64,000 nucleotides of DNA from JBBIQH01 sp964475945 (lineage in GTDB: Archaea; Thermoproteota; Nitrososphaeria; Nitrososphaerales; Nitrosocaldaceae). Below, piece by piece: positions 25,807-34,768 of the stretch; the stretch's first letter is position 1, and each line of letters opens with the position of its first letter. The stretch spans positions 124,001-188,000 of the forward strand of contig CAYYYF010000001.1 of NCBI GenBank assembly GCA_964475945.1, in the 5' to 3' direction. The notes beneath the pieces are model-generated. The model saw only the letters and a list, made by a program, of their open reading frames with translations. It had not been told where the DNA came from and made no database searches. The translations under genes were made by a program, and so were the position numbers.

Positions 25807-26589
25807 TTATCTTATCCTAGATACTACATGTGCGCTCTTACTTACCCCTTCGTAGATGTATACCCCTACAGCATATACATTGCTTGGCACCCTCTCTGCT
25901 ATAAGCCCAATTATCACCTTTGCAAGGTTCTCTGCTGTTGCCTCACCATCAAGCATGAAGGTTGTATGCTTTGGTACCTTAAGGTCAAATAACCCATTAG
26001 GCCCATCGAATGCAACCCTGTAATGGTTATCATCCTCTTGCACAAGATATTTCTTACTTATAAAGAACTTATGATCTAGTGATGATAATGCACTCTTTAT
26101 AATCCTCTTTGCTTCACCAAAGTCTATAACCATATCATCATCCTTCTTACTACCCATCAACTCAACAACTACACTTGCTGTATGCCCATGTAAGACTGAG
26201 CATTTATTAACCAATGGTAGGATATGAGCATAATCGAATGAGAGTGATAGATCCTCAAATACTAGAGTTGCATAATCATGCTCTTTATATGCAAATATGG
26301 ACTCCAACTCATCTATGCTAGATGCTACAATACCTCTTCCAATGCCTATTATCTTTGCATCTCTCTTGATAGATTTTATCCTCTTTAACTTCTCTAAATC
26401 ATCCTTGCTATCTATAACCTCTATATACCCATGCTCTGTCTTAAAGTCTACCCTTATGTTATCTAGAGGTACATTATACTCATAATCTATATTCAAGAAT
26501 TTAAGTAGCTCGGCTATTGAGTGCTCGCTTCTACTACTCATCATATTGCCCTTACCATCTATATACTTTACATACTTGCCCTCAAGCAC
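25807..26589 (-). CDS. QueD-like 6-carboxytetrahydropterin synthase with extra N-terminal domain
   Basis: Residues ~105-260 form a PTPS/QueD domain with zinc ligands His122 (FDYAH), His134 and His136, and the catalytic Cys130 in the canonical CxxxHGH (CSVLHGH). The later DFGEAKRIIKSALSSLDHKF and GEATAENLAKVI also fit. It would make 6-carboxytetrahydropterin for preQ0. The first ~100 residues are unusual: EHSIAELLKFLNIDYEYNVP, IRVDFKTEHGYIEVIDSK recalls a PD-(D/E)xK-like strand pattern without the final lysine. Normal QueD is only ~120-150 residues. It is in tandem with queC. Confidence 0.87.
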   Translation of the reverse strand: MLEGKYVKYIDGKGNMMSSRSEHSIAELLKFLNIDYEYNVPLDNIRVDFKTEHGYIEVIDSKDDLEKLKRIKSIKRDAKIIGIGRGIVASSIDELESIFAYKEHDYATLVFEDLSLSFDYAHILPLVNKCSVLHGHTASVVVELMGSKKDDDMVIDFGEAKRIIKSALSSLDHKFFISKKYLVQEDDNHYRVAFDGPNGLFDLKVPKHTTFMLDGEATAENLAKVIIGLIAERVPSNVYAVGVYIYEGVSKSAHVVSRIR

Positions 26590-26698
26590 TTTATGCTATA
26601 TGCTAACATGCTATTTATTGTTTGTCTTAATAATTTTGGTGTATAAAGTTTATAAATAGCCATATAAATTTGGGTAGCTCCTATACAAAGATGTATAT

Positions 26699-27862
26699 CT
26701 ATATACACTCAGGAATCTTACTGATAACCTTGTATACCCCGCTGCTATACTGCATAGCCTTCTTCTCCATGTATGTCAAATAATTATCTATACCTATCTG
26801 CTCGGCAACCTTTCTAAGCACTAACTTCCTTATACCTTGTGATACCTTGAACTCTGCTGGGATATTTACAGCATACTGTGCAATAGAGTATACTGCATAA
26901 GGTAATGCTAGGATTGCATAACTGCATGAGGCAGCATCATCTCTAAGGAGATCCCTCTCAGCATTTATAACATCGTTGAAGAGTATAGTGTTAAGCATGG
27001 ATGGATCATAGTTAAGGTATCTTACATAACCTCCAAAGAGCTCATCTGCTAACTGGCCAAGCATGAGAACCTTTAACCCATTATCCCTAGCATACCTTGC
27101 AAGTATATGCACTACACAAGCAATGCTCATGTCCATGGCATTCCTCTCTATATCTAGCAAGGCCAATGATTTTAATGCCTTAACTATATCATGCTCATCT
27201 ATTACAAGGAGATCATGCTTAAACCCATGCTTAATGCTTGAATGCTTATAATCGTATGAACCCTTCATGCATACTGTTACCGCATTAACATCTGCATACC
27301 TTGATGCTATCTCTGCTACTATAATGCTATCAATACCAGATAAGCCCACAGCAACCTTACCATCTATCCTGCATATAGCGTGTATAACTGAGTCAAGCAG
27401 TTCATGTAGTATTTTTACTGCATCATCTATACTTGTGTATGATGGGTTCAATCTTAGCCTACATATAGTATCCTTAACAAGTGTATTGGATGCAAGTGAG
27501 TATGTATATGCTATACCAGGCTCTACACTCTTGGCATCTGCTAGAACCCTCTTATCGCTTGCTATGCTTATACCATTGCTATGCTCATAGTATAATGGCT
27601 TGCATCCTAGAGGATCCCTAGCAAACCTTATCACTCCTTTAGCCTCATCTATATGTATGTATGCATAGTTACCATTGCATCCATCTATCATAAAGCCATT
27701 GAGCAGGAGATCACTGTTACCATTGCATATAGGGTAGTATAATACGCTGAACATATCGTAATCTTTTAATACATAACCATTCCATGCCCTATACCCCATT
27801 ATATCCTTGCCCTTGATCACCCTATCCTTATCTGTGCTTAATACAAATCCATTCGTTATCAT
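26699..27862 (-). CDS. Asparagine-synthetase-like protein lacking the glutaminase cysteine
   Basis: The C-terminal half is an asparagine synthetase/PP-loop ATPase domain. The pyrophosphate loop is VGLSGIDSII (Ser175-Ser179; normal SGG is SGI here), with HGFKHDLLVIDE and GQLADELFGGYVRY downstream. The N-terminal half has class II amidotransferase fold remnants (NGNYAYIHID, FARDPLGCKPLYYE) but begins MITNGF, so the nucleophilic Cys2 is absent. It probably cannot hydrolyse glutamine and would need free ammonia or another amine donor. It lies 109 nt upstream of the QueD/QueC pair, so a link to deazaguanine metabolism is possible but unproven. Confidence 0.8.
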   Translation of the reverse strand: MITNGFVLSTDKDRVIKGKDIMGYRAWNGYVLKDYDMFSVLYYPICNGNSDLLLNGFMIDGCNGNYAYIHIDEAKGVIRFARDPLGCKPLYYEHSNGISIASDKRVLADAKSVEPGIAYTYSLASNTLVKDTICRLRLNPSYTSIDDAVKILHELLDSVIHAICRIDGKVAVGLSGIDSIIVAEIASRYADVNAVTVCMKGSYDYKHSSIKHGFKHDLLVIDEHDIVKALKSLALLDIERNAMDMSIACVVHILARYARDNGLKVLMLGQLADELFGGYVRYLNYDPSMLNTILFNDVINAERDLLRDDAASCSYAILALPYAVYSIAQYAVNIPAEFKVSQGIRKLVLRKVAEQIGIDNYLTYMEKKAMQYSSGVYKVISKIPECI

Positions 27863-27880
27863 AAAATAATATAATGATGG

Positions 27881-28570
27881 TTAATTCAAGGATGTATGCT
27901 TGATCAACCCGCTCTTGCTCCATATCAGTGAGGTGGATACTCCTAGCAGTAACCATAGTGATAGTGATGTGAATGCACTTGATACCCTAAAGCCAGTTAT
28001 TATGCCAGCATCCATATCTATAGCATCAGGGTTGTTAGGCATGAGCATGTATGCTGCAACCATTACCAATGAGTAGAGTGCTACAGATGCTATGGTAACT
28101 CTACTACTCTTAAACCTTCTTCTAATCAATGCTAGTGCTAGTGCACTAACCGCAGATATTAGCATGTGTGTTACAAAGAGGCTCTGCCTGTAGTAGATTG
28201 TATTTGCATCTCCTACTCCAGGTGGGTTTGCTGGATACTTTAATACAGGCATAAGGTATACTACTACCCATACTATTAATGCTAAAAGCAATGCTCTTCT
28301 AAGCCCCTTTGCACCATCACCAATAATATATGCTAACATGTATAATGCTGAATATCCCATGCCTACTATTAGAGCTGCAAGTATGCTACCTTGAACCTGC
28401 CATGCCCTATACTCTCGAAAGAATGGGTTTATCTCTACACCAGCATTTAGAGCCTCTGACTCAACTGCCTTCTCTATATAAGGGGTAACAAAGAGTAGGT
28501 TAAGTATGCCATATATTAACCCACTTATAATGCCAGCAAGTAAAACAACTACTACTATATTTAGCATCAT
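27881..28570 (-). CDS. cbtA: Cobalt transporter subunit CbtA
   Basis: Membrane protein of 229 residues with about five to six hydrophobic helices: VVVVLLAGIISGLIYGILNL at the N terminus, LAALIVGMGYSALYMLAYII, ALLLALIVWVVVYLMPVL, and later ones. FVTPYIEKAVESEA after the first helix is typical of CbtA. Family knowledge: CbtA pairs with CbtB for cobalt uptake feeding B12 synthesis. Start follows 4 nt after the cbtB stop, so the two form one unit. No riboswitch was seen upstream. Confidence 0.88.
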   Translation of the reverse strand: MMLNIVVVVLLAGIISGLIYGILNLLFVTPYIEKAVESEALNAGVEINPFFREYRAWQVQGSILAALIVGMGYSALYMLAYIIGDGAKGLRRALLLALIVWVVVYLMPVLKYPANPPGVGDANTIYYRQSLFVTHMLISAVSALALALIRRRFKSSRVTIASVALYSLVMVAAYMLMPNNPDAIDMDAGIITGFRVSSAFTSLSLWLLLGVSTSLIWSKSGLIKHTSLN

Positions 28571-28574
28571 ACCC

Positions 28575-28784
28575 TTAATGGCAAGGTAGACCTAATGCAT
28601 GCCTTGTATCATGGAATAACTCATGCAGGTAATTATCTCGATATGCGCTATCACCAAAGACTATGCTAAGTATCTGACCTTGATCGTAGCCTACTGCATA
28701 TACTGTAAATGCAGAGAATGCTGCAAGTATTAGTAGTGCAAGTAAAGGTACCTTGAACCCACTAACTGTTATTGCCTTATCCAT
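28575..28784 (-). CDS. cbtB: Cobalt transporter subunit CbtB
   Basis: Small protein of 69 residues with one membrane helix (VPLLALLILAAFSAFTVYAV) and the characteristic histidine-rich C terminus HELFHDTRHALGLPCH, a likely metal-binding site. It is first in the cbtB-cbtA pair. The assignment rests on that tail and the neighbour. Confidence 0.88.
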   Translation of the reverse strand: MDKAITVSGFKVPLLALLILAAFSAFTVYAVGYDQGQILSIVFGDSAYRDNYLHELFHDTRHALGLPCH

Positions 28785-28834
28785 AAGGGTAAGTTATGAT
28801 GCTATTATTTAAATATTTGGATGGTTTATCCAAC

Positions 28835-29854
28835 TTAGCCAATTGCATCCTCCACCTTCCTGCTCTTACGCCACATCCTTGGATATGTGTTAGCCTTCAT
28901 TATAACACGCTTAAGTGAGAATGCTATACCCTTATCACTCTCAACTATCTCCCTGTATGACATCATAGCCTCTGCTAATGCTACTATCTCACCTTTAAGT
29001 GTATATATACCAACTAGATCCCCTTTAACTATATCACTAGATAACCTTACTATCCCTGGTACTGCTAACTGTGCACCATGGCATAAGGCATCAACAGCAC
29101 CATCCCTAACTACTACTGCCTTGATATGCCTTAATGCATACTCTATTGGTTTAATTACAGATCTTAACTTATCCTCCTTACCCTCTTCCTTCCATTGCAT
29201 GTAAGCATCGTATAGATCATGTAGCCTTACCATATCGCTCTCATTAAGAGTGCTTACCCTTGTCCTTCTTAACTCAACCATGCTTGCCCCAGTGCCTAGA
29301 ACCTCCCCTATATCGTATATTAGCTTCCTAACATATGTGCCCGCTTGGCAGAGAACCCTTAGTAGCAGTAGCCTACCATGCGACTCTAACAACTCCAACT
29401 CATATATCCTCCTAACCCTAACCTCCCTCTTTACAGAGGACCTCTGTGGGGGCCTTTGATATATATCCCCTATGAACTCCTTCAGCACACTCTCTACCTT
29501 GCTAATACTTGCATCTGCATGCAACCTTGCTATAGCATAGTACTCCTTGGGCCCTAGGAGTAGTGTTATAAGGGCCTTTGTAGCCTCACCTAAGCCTACA
29601 GGGAGTAGCCCTGTTACAAGGGGATCAAGTGTACCACTATGCCCTGCTCTATCAACCTGTAGTATCCTCTTAACCCATGCAACTACCTCATGGCTTGTAG
29701 GTCCTGATGGCTTGTCTATGCATACTATACCATAATCTAGTAGTGCATTTATAGGTCTACAGAATGGGTAGTAACCATAACACTCATCTGTTACATCCTC
29801 ATCAACCTTTGCTAGGTTACTTAATTGGGGCATGTTAGCAGTATCCATGCTCAT
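28835..29854 (-). CDS. cbf5: tRNA/rRNA pseudouridine synthase Cbf5 (TruB family)
   Basis: Catalytic subunit of archaeal H/ACA ribonucleoproteins and of guide-independent tRNA Psi55 formation. The catalytic Asp77 lies in AGHSGTLDPLVTGLLPVG. Other signatures are CIDKPSGPTSHEVVAW, YAIARLHADA, RPPQRSSVKREVR and the C-terminal PUA domain (VVRDGAVDALCHGAQLAVPG onwards). The frame is continuous over 339 residues; the intron known in crenarchaeal Cbf5 genes is absent. It overlaps cmk by 4 nt and ends the SecY-adk-cmk operon, the usual archaeal order. Confidence 0.95.
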   Translation of the reverse strand: MSMDTANMPQLSNLAKVDEDVTDECYGYYPFCRPINALLDYGIVCIDKPSGPTSHEVVAWVKRILQVDRAGHSGTLDPLVTGLLPVGLGEATKALITLLLGPKEYYAIARLHADASISKVESVLKEFIGDIYQRPPQRSSVKREVRVRRIYELELLESHGRLLLLRVLCQAGTYVRKLIYDIGEVLGTGASMVELRRTRVSTLNESDMVRLHDLYDAYMQWKEEGKEDKLRSVIKPIEYALRHIKAVVVRDGAVDALCHGAQLAVPGIVRLSSDIVKGDLVGIYTLKGEIVALAEAMMSYREIVESDKGIAFSLKRVIMKANTYPRMWRKSRKVEDAIG

Positions 29855-30426
29855 ACATGCTCACTTAACACATGCTCTACTATAACACATGCTATATCTA
29901 TAACACTGGATGCGCTAAGGTAATCCGTATTTATAACAAAATCAAATACTATCAAGTCATTGTATATATCAATGTTGTAAAGGTTCTTGTATAATATCCT
30001 GTTCCTCTCATCCCTTATTGTAACTATCCTTAGAGCCTCCTCATATGTTAGGTTATCCCGAGAAGCCATCCTTGCTGCTCTACTCTCCTTTGAACCCTTG
30101 AGGTATATCTTTACTGTATCATCAGGTGCAAGCCATGGGAGGGTATAACTGGTTGCTACTATACCCCCTTCCCTTACAAGGTTTAATAGGTATTCATCAA
30201 CCTGCCTATCAAACTCTGGGTTACTCTCCCTCTCTGCAAGGAACCTCATACCCTGCTCTCTATCCCACCAATCGCTCCCTGCTACCTTGTATCCCTTGCT
30301 TACTGCTAACTCCTTTAATATATCTCCTCCAGAGTAGTAGCGCATATTAAACCTTGAGGCTATAGCCTCTGCAAGGGTTGTCTTACCAACAGCAGGAGGC
30401 CCAGAGATTATTATAGACCTTCTCAT
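29851..30426 (-). CDS. cmk: Cytidylate kinase (archaeal)
   Basis: CMP/dCMP kinase of 191 residues. The P-loop GPPAVGKTTLAEAIA is at residues 9-23, followed by RYYSGGDILKELAVSKGY and the lid/LID-like arginine region KESRAARMASRDNL, and RDERNRILYKNLYNID near the end. This is the compact archaeal form. It sits between DUF106 and cbf5, overlapping cbf5 by 4 nt, which is the conserved archaeal context. Confidence 0.92.
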   Translation of the reverse strand: MRRSIIISGPPAVGKTTLAEAIASRFNMRYYSGGDILKELAVSKGYKVAGSDWWDREQGMRFLAERESNPEFDRQVDEYLLNLVREGGIVATSYTLPWLAPDDTVKIYLKGSKESRAARMASRDNLTYEEALRIVTIRDERNRILYKNLYNIDIYNDLIVFDFVINTDYLSASSVIDIACVIVEHVLSEHV

Positions 30427-30473
30427 ATCCTATCAGTAATATCATCTATCTATATACCTTTTAATTTAACCAT

Positions 30474-31304
30474 TTAGTTCATGCTTATATCTGTCCTAGT
30501 TATCTTCATGATTATACCACTGAATGCTATGGATGCTATTGCATACCATGCCCAGAGTAAGACCTCATTCTCTGCTGTGCATTGGGGAACCCTCTCATTA
30601 ACATGGTTATCAAGGTTTGTGTTAAGTATCCTATAAGCCTCAAGTATGCTCTCTCTAGCACCTACATACTTACCTTCATTAGCCTGCTCCCTTGCCTGTG
30701 CTGCTAGAGATGCTATGCTATCCTTTATCCCTTGATCTTTAATACCATTCGCATTGCTTACAAGCTCATCTGCTATGCTGTTAACATCCTTTACTATTAG
30801 GCTCTTGCTACATGTTATTGGCATAAGATCACCTAGTATATTTAAAGAGATTGGAGATATCGCAACTGTATGCCCAAATACCTGAGGGAGTATAGCCCAC
30901 CATATTATAAGCATAGGTATCATGAATACCATCATTGGCCTAAAGTTCATCTGCATAACCTCCATGTTAAGTTTATTCATGTACTCCTGCTTCTCCCTCA
31001 ACTTCTCTATCCTATTCTTATCCTGCTTCCTTAAAGCATCCATATACTCCTTCCTCCATTCGCTAACCTCCTTCATTGCACGCCTTAACTTCTGCAGATC
31101 GGTTAACTTTAACCTTAGGAATGCGTAGAGGAACTGCAATGCAATAGCAATTACGCTTACAAGGATAGCAGAGGTTAGCATGCTAGTAACGTATGGATGT
31201 GCTGAACCACTTGGTGCAAGTTGCAACTGCAAGGGTATAACTGAGAGTTGTGCAACTACTAGCAAGAGGAATTGAATAATTGTATCTATACTCATATCAT
31301 ACAC
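30474..31304 (-). CDS. DUF106 membrane insertase-like protein (EMC3/TMCO1/Oxa1 family)
   Basis: This 276-residue membrane protein has an N-terminal helix, a second helix (LVSVIAIALQFLYAFLRL), a cytosolic coiled coil rich in Lys/Arg/Glu (residues ~75-125), then FRPMMVFMIPMLIIWWAILP and a final membrane span. The NFRPMM motif and order are those of archaeal DUF106, a YidC/Get1/EMC3 relative that inserts membrane proteins. It carries an extra loop of ~70 residues, likely outside the cytosol. Overlaps adk by 8 nt downstream of secY. Confidence 0.9.
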   Translation of the reverse strand: MYDMSIDTIIQFLLLVVAQLSVIPLQLQLAPSGSAHPYVTSMLTSAILVSVIAIALQFLYAFLRLKLTDLQKLRRAMKEVSEWRKEYMDALRKQDKNRIEKLREKQEYMNKLNMEVMQMNFRPMMVFMIPMLIIWWAILPQVFGHTVAISPISLNILGDLMPITCSKSLIVKDVNSIADELVSNANGIKDQGIKDSIASLAAQAREQANEGKYVGARESILEAYRILNTNLDNHVNERVPQCTAENEVLLWAWYAIASIAFSGIIMKITRTDISMN

Positions 31305-31890
31305 CCCTTAATAGGTTAACGAGCTCCTTAACAGCATTCTCAGCCATACCGTCCCTATTCATTATTATAGCAAATGGTGCACCCGTGAGTATTGAGCATG
31401 CAGCAACCATTATCCTTGATATCTCTAACTCATGCTCAATATCATTCTCATCTACAAGGTCTCTCTGCCTACTCTTATCGTTTATCCTTCTAGCAAGTAT
31501 CTCCTTAGGCTCTGCTGCAACCAGAACAAGGTTTGTAGGCTTCAATAAGTTAAGCAGATATAATGGTAAGCCTGGGTAGTAGCCCTCCTTTGTGCTTATG
31601 AACAGATGCGTATCTATAATCACTATATCATCCTTCATGTTAGCAATATTAAATGCTGCCTTCTCTTGTAGCCTCCTCTGCTCCTCAATAGGCATCTTAC
31701 GCATCTCATCCCTATGCCTTATACCTAACTTAACTGCCTCCTCGAACATAACCGTGCCAAATACAACAAGCCTAGCATTATAGCCTAGGTTGTTAAGCTC
31801 CTCAGTAGCCCTAGTTATCACTGTGGTCTTACCTACTCCAGGTATACCTACCACTATTGCACGCTTAGTCTTTCCTTCCAAGGAGCGCAC
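31297..31890 (-). CDS. adkA: Adenylate kinase (archaeal AdkA)
   Basis: AMP/ATP phosphotransferase of 197 residues, archaeal class. The P-loop VVGIPGVGKTTVITRA is near residues 13-28. KLGIRHRDEMRKMPIEEQRR and VIIDTHLFISTKEGYYPGLP are typical of this class. The start overlaps the secY 3' end by 26 nt, as often seen in archaea. Confidence 0.94.
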   Translation of the reverse strand: MRSLEGKTKRAIVVGIPGVGKTTVITRATEELNNLGYNARLVVFGTVMFEEAVKLGIRHRDEMRKMPIEEQRRLQEKAAFNIANMKDDIVIIDTHLFISTKEGYYPGLPLYLLNLLKPTNLVLVAAEPKEILARRINDKSRQRDLVDENDIEHELEISRIMVAACSILTGAPFAIIMNRDGMAENAVKELVNLLRGV

Positions 31891-33301
31891 TCAACCTTGG
31901 CATGAGTACATCTATCTTCTCCCTCAGCAGTAAGTTGTAATAGTTTATCAGTATATCAACCATTAAGAGCAGCCCTGTGCCTGTGCCATATGCGCCAAGT
32001 ATATCGCTACCAGAGGCAAGTAAGCCTAGGAATATTGAGCTCATTAATGTAATTGATGGTATATATCTCTTAAGTAAAGACTCTATAGATGCCTCTGTCC
32101 TTCTAAACCCAGGTATCTGCACATCTGCGCCTATAAGGCTACTTGCAGCAGCTTTAGGTGACAAGCCTCCCAATTCAATCCATAGCCTACCGAATAGTAC
32201 AACCATGCCAGTGAGTATACCTATGTATATCAGTGCATGATGAGGCTCAAGCAAGGTAGCATCTATACCCCTTGTAGGTAGCAGATACCTTACTATGCCC
32301 CCGATAGGGGTCTGTGGATTCTGGGGATCGAACATGACTATCCAGTTAAACTCCTCTCTCTTATTCAATGGGTTATAGTTGGCCCAGAATAACTGGGCCA
32401 TGAATACAAGGTTAGCTATAAGGGCAGATGCAAGTATTACAGGTACATTGGATACATACATGAACTTTATTGGGTAACTTGCTGTAAATCCTCTGAACCT
32501 ACTTGAGACTAGAGGTATCTCTATCTTCATACCCTGTGTGAATAATAGTAATGCTATTATTGTAATGGTTACAAATAAGCCTATTAGGTTTGGTAGCAGA
32601 CCTACCCTAAACAATGCATGTATGATATTAAAGTTACCATTTATACCCATCTGTATTAGCATGGGTATAACACCAAATGGTAGGTTATCTTGAGCAGTTA
32701 TTGGGCTGAACATATGCCATAATACAGATTGGGCAACACCTGCCATTATGAAGAGGCTTATACCACTCCCAAGGCCCCACCCCTTCTGCACAAGCTCATC
32801 AAGGAACATAACTATTATACTTGCACCTATCAACTGTAGTATTATTATGATTGATGTACTAGGCTCTGTCTTGTATACCATAGAGCCATAGACTATACCC
32901 TCTACAATTATAACTATTATAGTAACAAGTTTTACTGCTGATGTAAAAAGTGCCCTATCCTCAGGCCTACTAAAGTCTAACTTGAATATATCTGCACCCT
33001 TGAGTAACTGCATAAGCAATCCAGCAGTTACTATAGGGCCTATACCAAGCTCTATAAGGGTGCCCTGCTGGGATGCAAATATTATCCTAGCAAATGCGAA
33101 TGGATCAAATGGGCTTATTGGGGCACCGTAGAGAGGTACTTGACCCATTATAAGGTAGACAAGTAAGGCTAGACCACTCCAAGCAAACCTCTGGGTTAGT
33201 GTAAGCTTCTTCTTTGGTTTAGGTATCTGGGGCAGATAGGTTGATGTCTTGTTTATTATCTCCCTGAAGCTTAGATTTCCTGGGATAGTAGGTTTTAGCA
33301 T
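31865..33301 (-). CDS. secY: Preprotein translocase subunit SecY
   Basis: Core channel of the Sec translocon, 478 residues with ten predicted membrane helices. It shows the N-terminal amphipathic region, the plug-like segment after helix 1 (VPLYGAPISPFDPFAFARII, in archaeal style), LLMQLLKGADIFKLDFSRPE, and the C-terminal LGAYGTGTGLLLMVDILINY before the final RLSALLG. It overlaps rpl15 by 7 nt and adkA by 26 nt. Confidence 0.96.
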   Translation of the reverse strand: MLKPTIPGNLSFREIINKTSTYLPQIPKPKKKLTLTQRFAWSGLALLVYLIMGQVPLYGAPISPFDPFAFARIIFASQQGTLIELGIGPIVTAGLLMQLLKGADIFKLDFSRPEDRALFTSAVKLVTIIVIIVEGIVYGSMVYKTEPSTSIIIILQLIGASIIVMFLDELVQKGWGLGSGISLFIMAGVAQSVLWHMFSPITAQDNLPFGVIPMLIQMGINGNFNIIHALFRVGLLPNLIGLFVTITIIALLLFTQGMKIEIPLVSSRFRGFTASYPIKFMYVSNVPVILASALIANLVFMAQLFWANYNPLNKREEFNWIVMFDPQNPQTPIGGIVRYLLPTRGIDATLLEPHHALIYIGILTGMVVLFGRLWIELGGLSPKAAASSLIGADVQIPGFRRTEASIESLLKRYIPSITLMSSIFLGLLASGSDILGAYGTGTGLLLMVDILINYYNLLLREKIDVLMPRLSALLGRKD

Positions 33302-33714
33302 GATACTATCACACCACCAACACTCTCTACCTTACTCTTTGCTGACTTGGTATATAAAGGTATTACAACCTTGTATACATCTTTAACGTTACCAGCGCCT
33401 AGGAGCTTCTCATATCCTAATGCTTTAAGATCTATAACCTTCTTGCCATCCTCATCAACCTTACCATACTTTATGAATAGATCATCTAAAGCACCAACAT
33501 TAACCCAGTGCTCTATAACCCTGCTTGTAGGGTTACGGAATCCATGCTTACCAAAGTACTTCCTTGGCATAAGCACTGCTTGAGTCCATTTATGCTTATG
33601 TAGCCCAACCTTCCTGTTACCCTTCTTCCCTGTATCCCTATGCTGCCCTATCTGCCCCCAACCATGGGTCCTTGAGCCCCTCAACCTTCTAACCTTTCTA
33701 AGCCTAGTTGCCAT
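33295..33714 (-). CDS. rpl15: 50S ribosomal protein L15 (uL15)
   Basis: Large-subunit protein of 139 residues of the archaeal/eukaryotic L27a type. It shows the RNA-binding N terminus RKVRRLRGSRTHGWGQIGQH, KGNRKVGLHKHKW, and KYFGKHGFRNPT, then the C-terminal core KVVIPLYTKSAKSKVES. It begins the short secY-side part of the operon; upstream is the AT-rich insertion that separates it from rpl30. Confidence 0.94.
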   Translation of the reverse strand: MATRLRKVRRLRGSRTHGWGQIGQHRDTGKKGNRKVGLHKHKWTQAVLMPRKYFGKHGFRNPTSRVIEHWVNVGALDDLFIKYGKVDEDGKKVIDLKALGYEKLLGAGNVKDVYKVVIPLYTKSAKSKVESVGGVIVSC

Positions 33715-34001
33715 ATTACTAGCAGATGAAGAAGCGTTAATTAAGTATTGCGAAAGAATGGTAAGTAGACAGGAGAGTTATTCTTGATTATAAGATTATC
33801 GATTACAACTAAAATATGAATATTCGCAAAAAGAACAATGAACGTGATAAGTAATAAATATTGGATGTATGTAGTTAATAAAGATAAAAATTCCTGATTA
33901 CCATTTTTCTTGACTAATTCTATTTACTAATCCACTTACCAATCTAATTCTAATTACTCTTAGAATAATTACTAGAGAAATGATTATTACAGTTGATGAA
34001 A
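33715..34001. other. AT-rich spacer next to the decayed gene
   Basis: Between rpl15 and the decayed membrane gene I see no convincing frame, RNA gene or repeat. Base composition is clearly more AT-rich than the flanking ribosomal genes. The spacer probably contains the promoter for rpl15-secY, since the insertion separates these genes from rps5-rpl30. Confidence 0.5.
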
Positions 34002-34703
34002 TTATATCTTGATAGAGGATATATGTAATAAATTGATGAGAAAAGTGGTTATAAGTAACGGAAAAACTATAAAAAGTATAAATATCATAAATATTTCACC
34101 TAGAATTTTATTAGATTGATATTTTCTTAAAATAAACTCTATTAATCGTAACCTAGGATCAATTAAAAATTTTAGTAAAATAAAGATAAAAAAGGTCATC
34201 CAAATATATGATAGATCCAGCTTGAAAATCCGGTATCTTAAATAAGTTAGGCAACTGTGATATATTATATAATCCTTTCACTATCTCAACCAACTCATTC
34301 GGAGAATTTATAATAGAGCATGCATATCATATATATTGTCATATATTCTCGTTATTGAATATTGAAGAATGCCTATAACTATAGCACTTATAGTATACTC
34401 AATTAATAAAATATATCTTTGTATATTATCATTTGTAGAATATGATCGATTAGATGTTCTTGACGGAAAAATGAAAATATATATAATAAAGATAATTAGT
34501 CCTACGCTAAATGCTGCCGATAGTAACGGAGGCATGACCTTTTGAAAATGTATAGATCCTATTGAGGTTACATTGTTAATATTTATCTTATAACCCTCGA
34601 ATACTCTGGCAAGATTTAATCCCAATATAACTGATAGTAATGTAAGAAAATATGCGATTAATCTATCATCAATTATATTACCTTTATCCTTATCCTCGCC
34701 CAT
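34002..34703 (-). pseudogene. Decayed membrane-protein gene inserted between rpl30 and rpl15
   Basis: Three minus-strand segments look like one membrane protein broken by two compensating indels. The first (34703-34308, MGEDKDKGNIIDDRLIAYFL onward) has three to four hydrophobic helices. A shifted-frame middle part (~34320-34190) reads NSPNELVEIVKGLYNISQ and FKIPDFQAGSIIYLDD. The original frame resumes at 34199 with a helix TFFIFILLKFLIDPR and a second one IFMIFILFIVFPLLI. Composition is richer in Ile/Tyr/Asn and AT than the neighbours. Two small intact genes are an alternative reading. Family not recognised. Confidence 0.5.
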
Positions 34704-34768
34704 ACCCTATTTTATTCGTCAGGTATTTAAGTATGAAAATTAAATTAACAGTAATTTCTCATCTAAAT

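Noticed and set aside
28835..29854. A BHB intron in cbf5, as in Crenarchaeota
   Set aside because: The frame is continuous and the catalytic region is intact; no insert seen.
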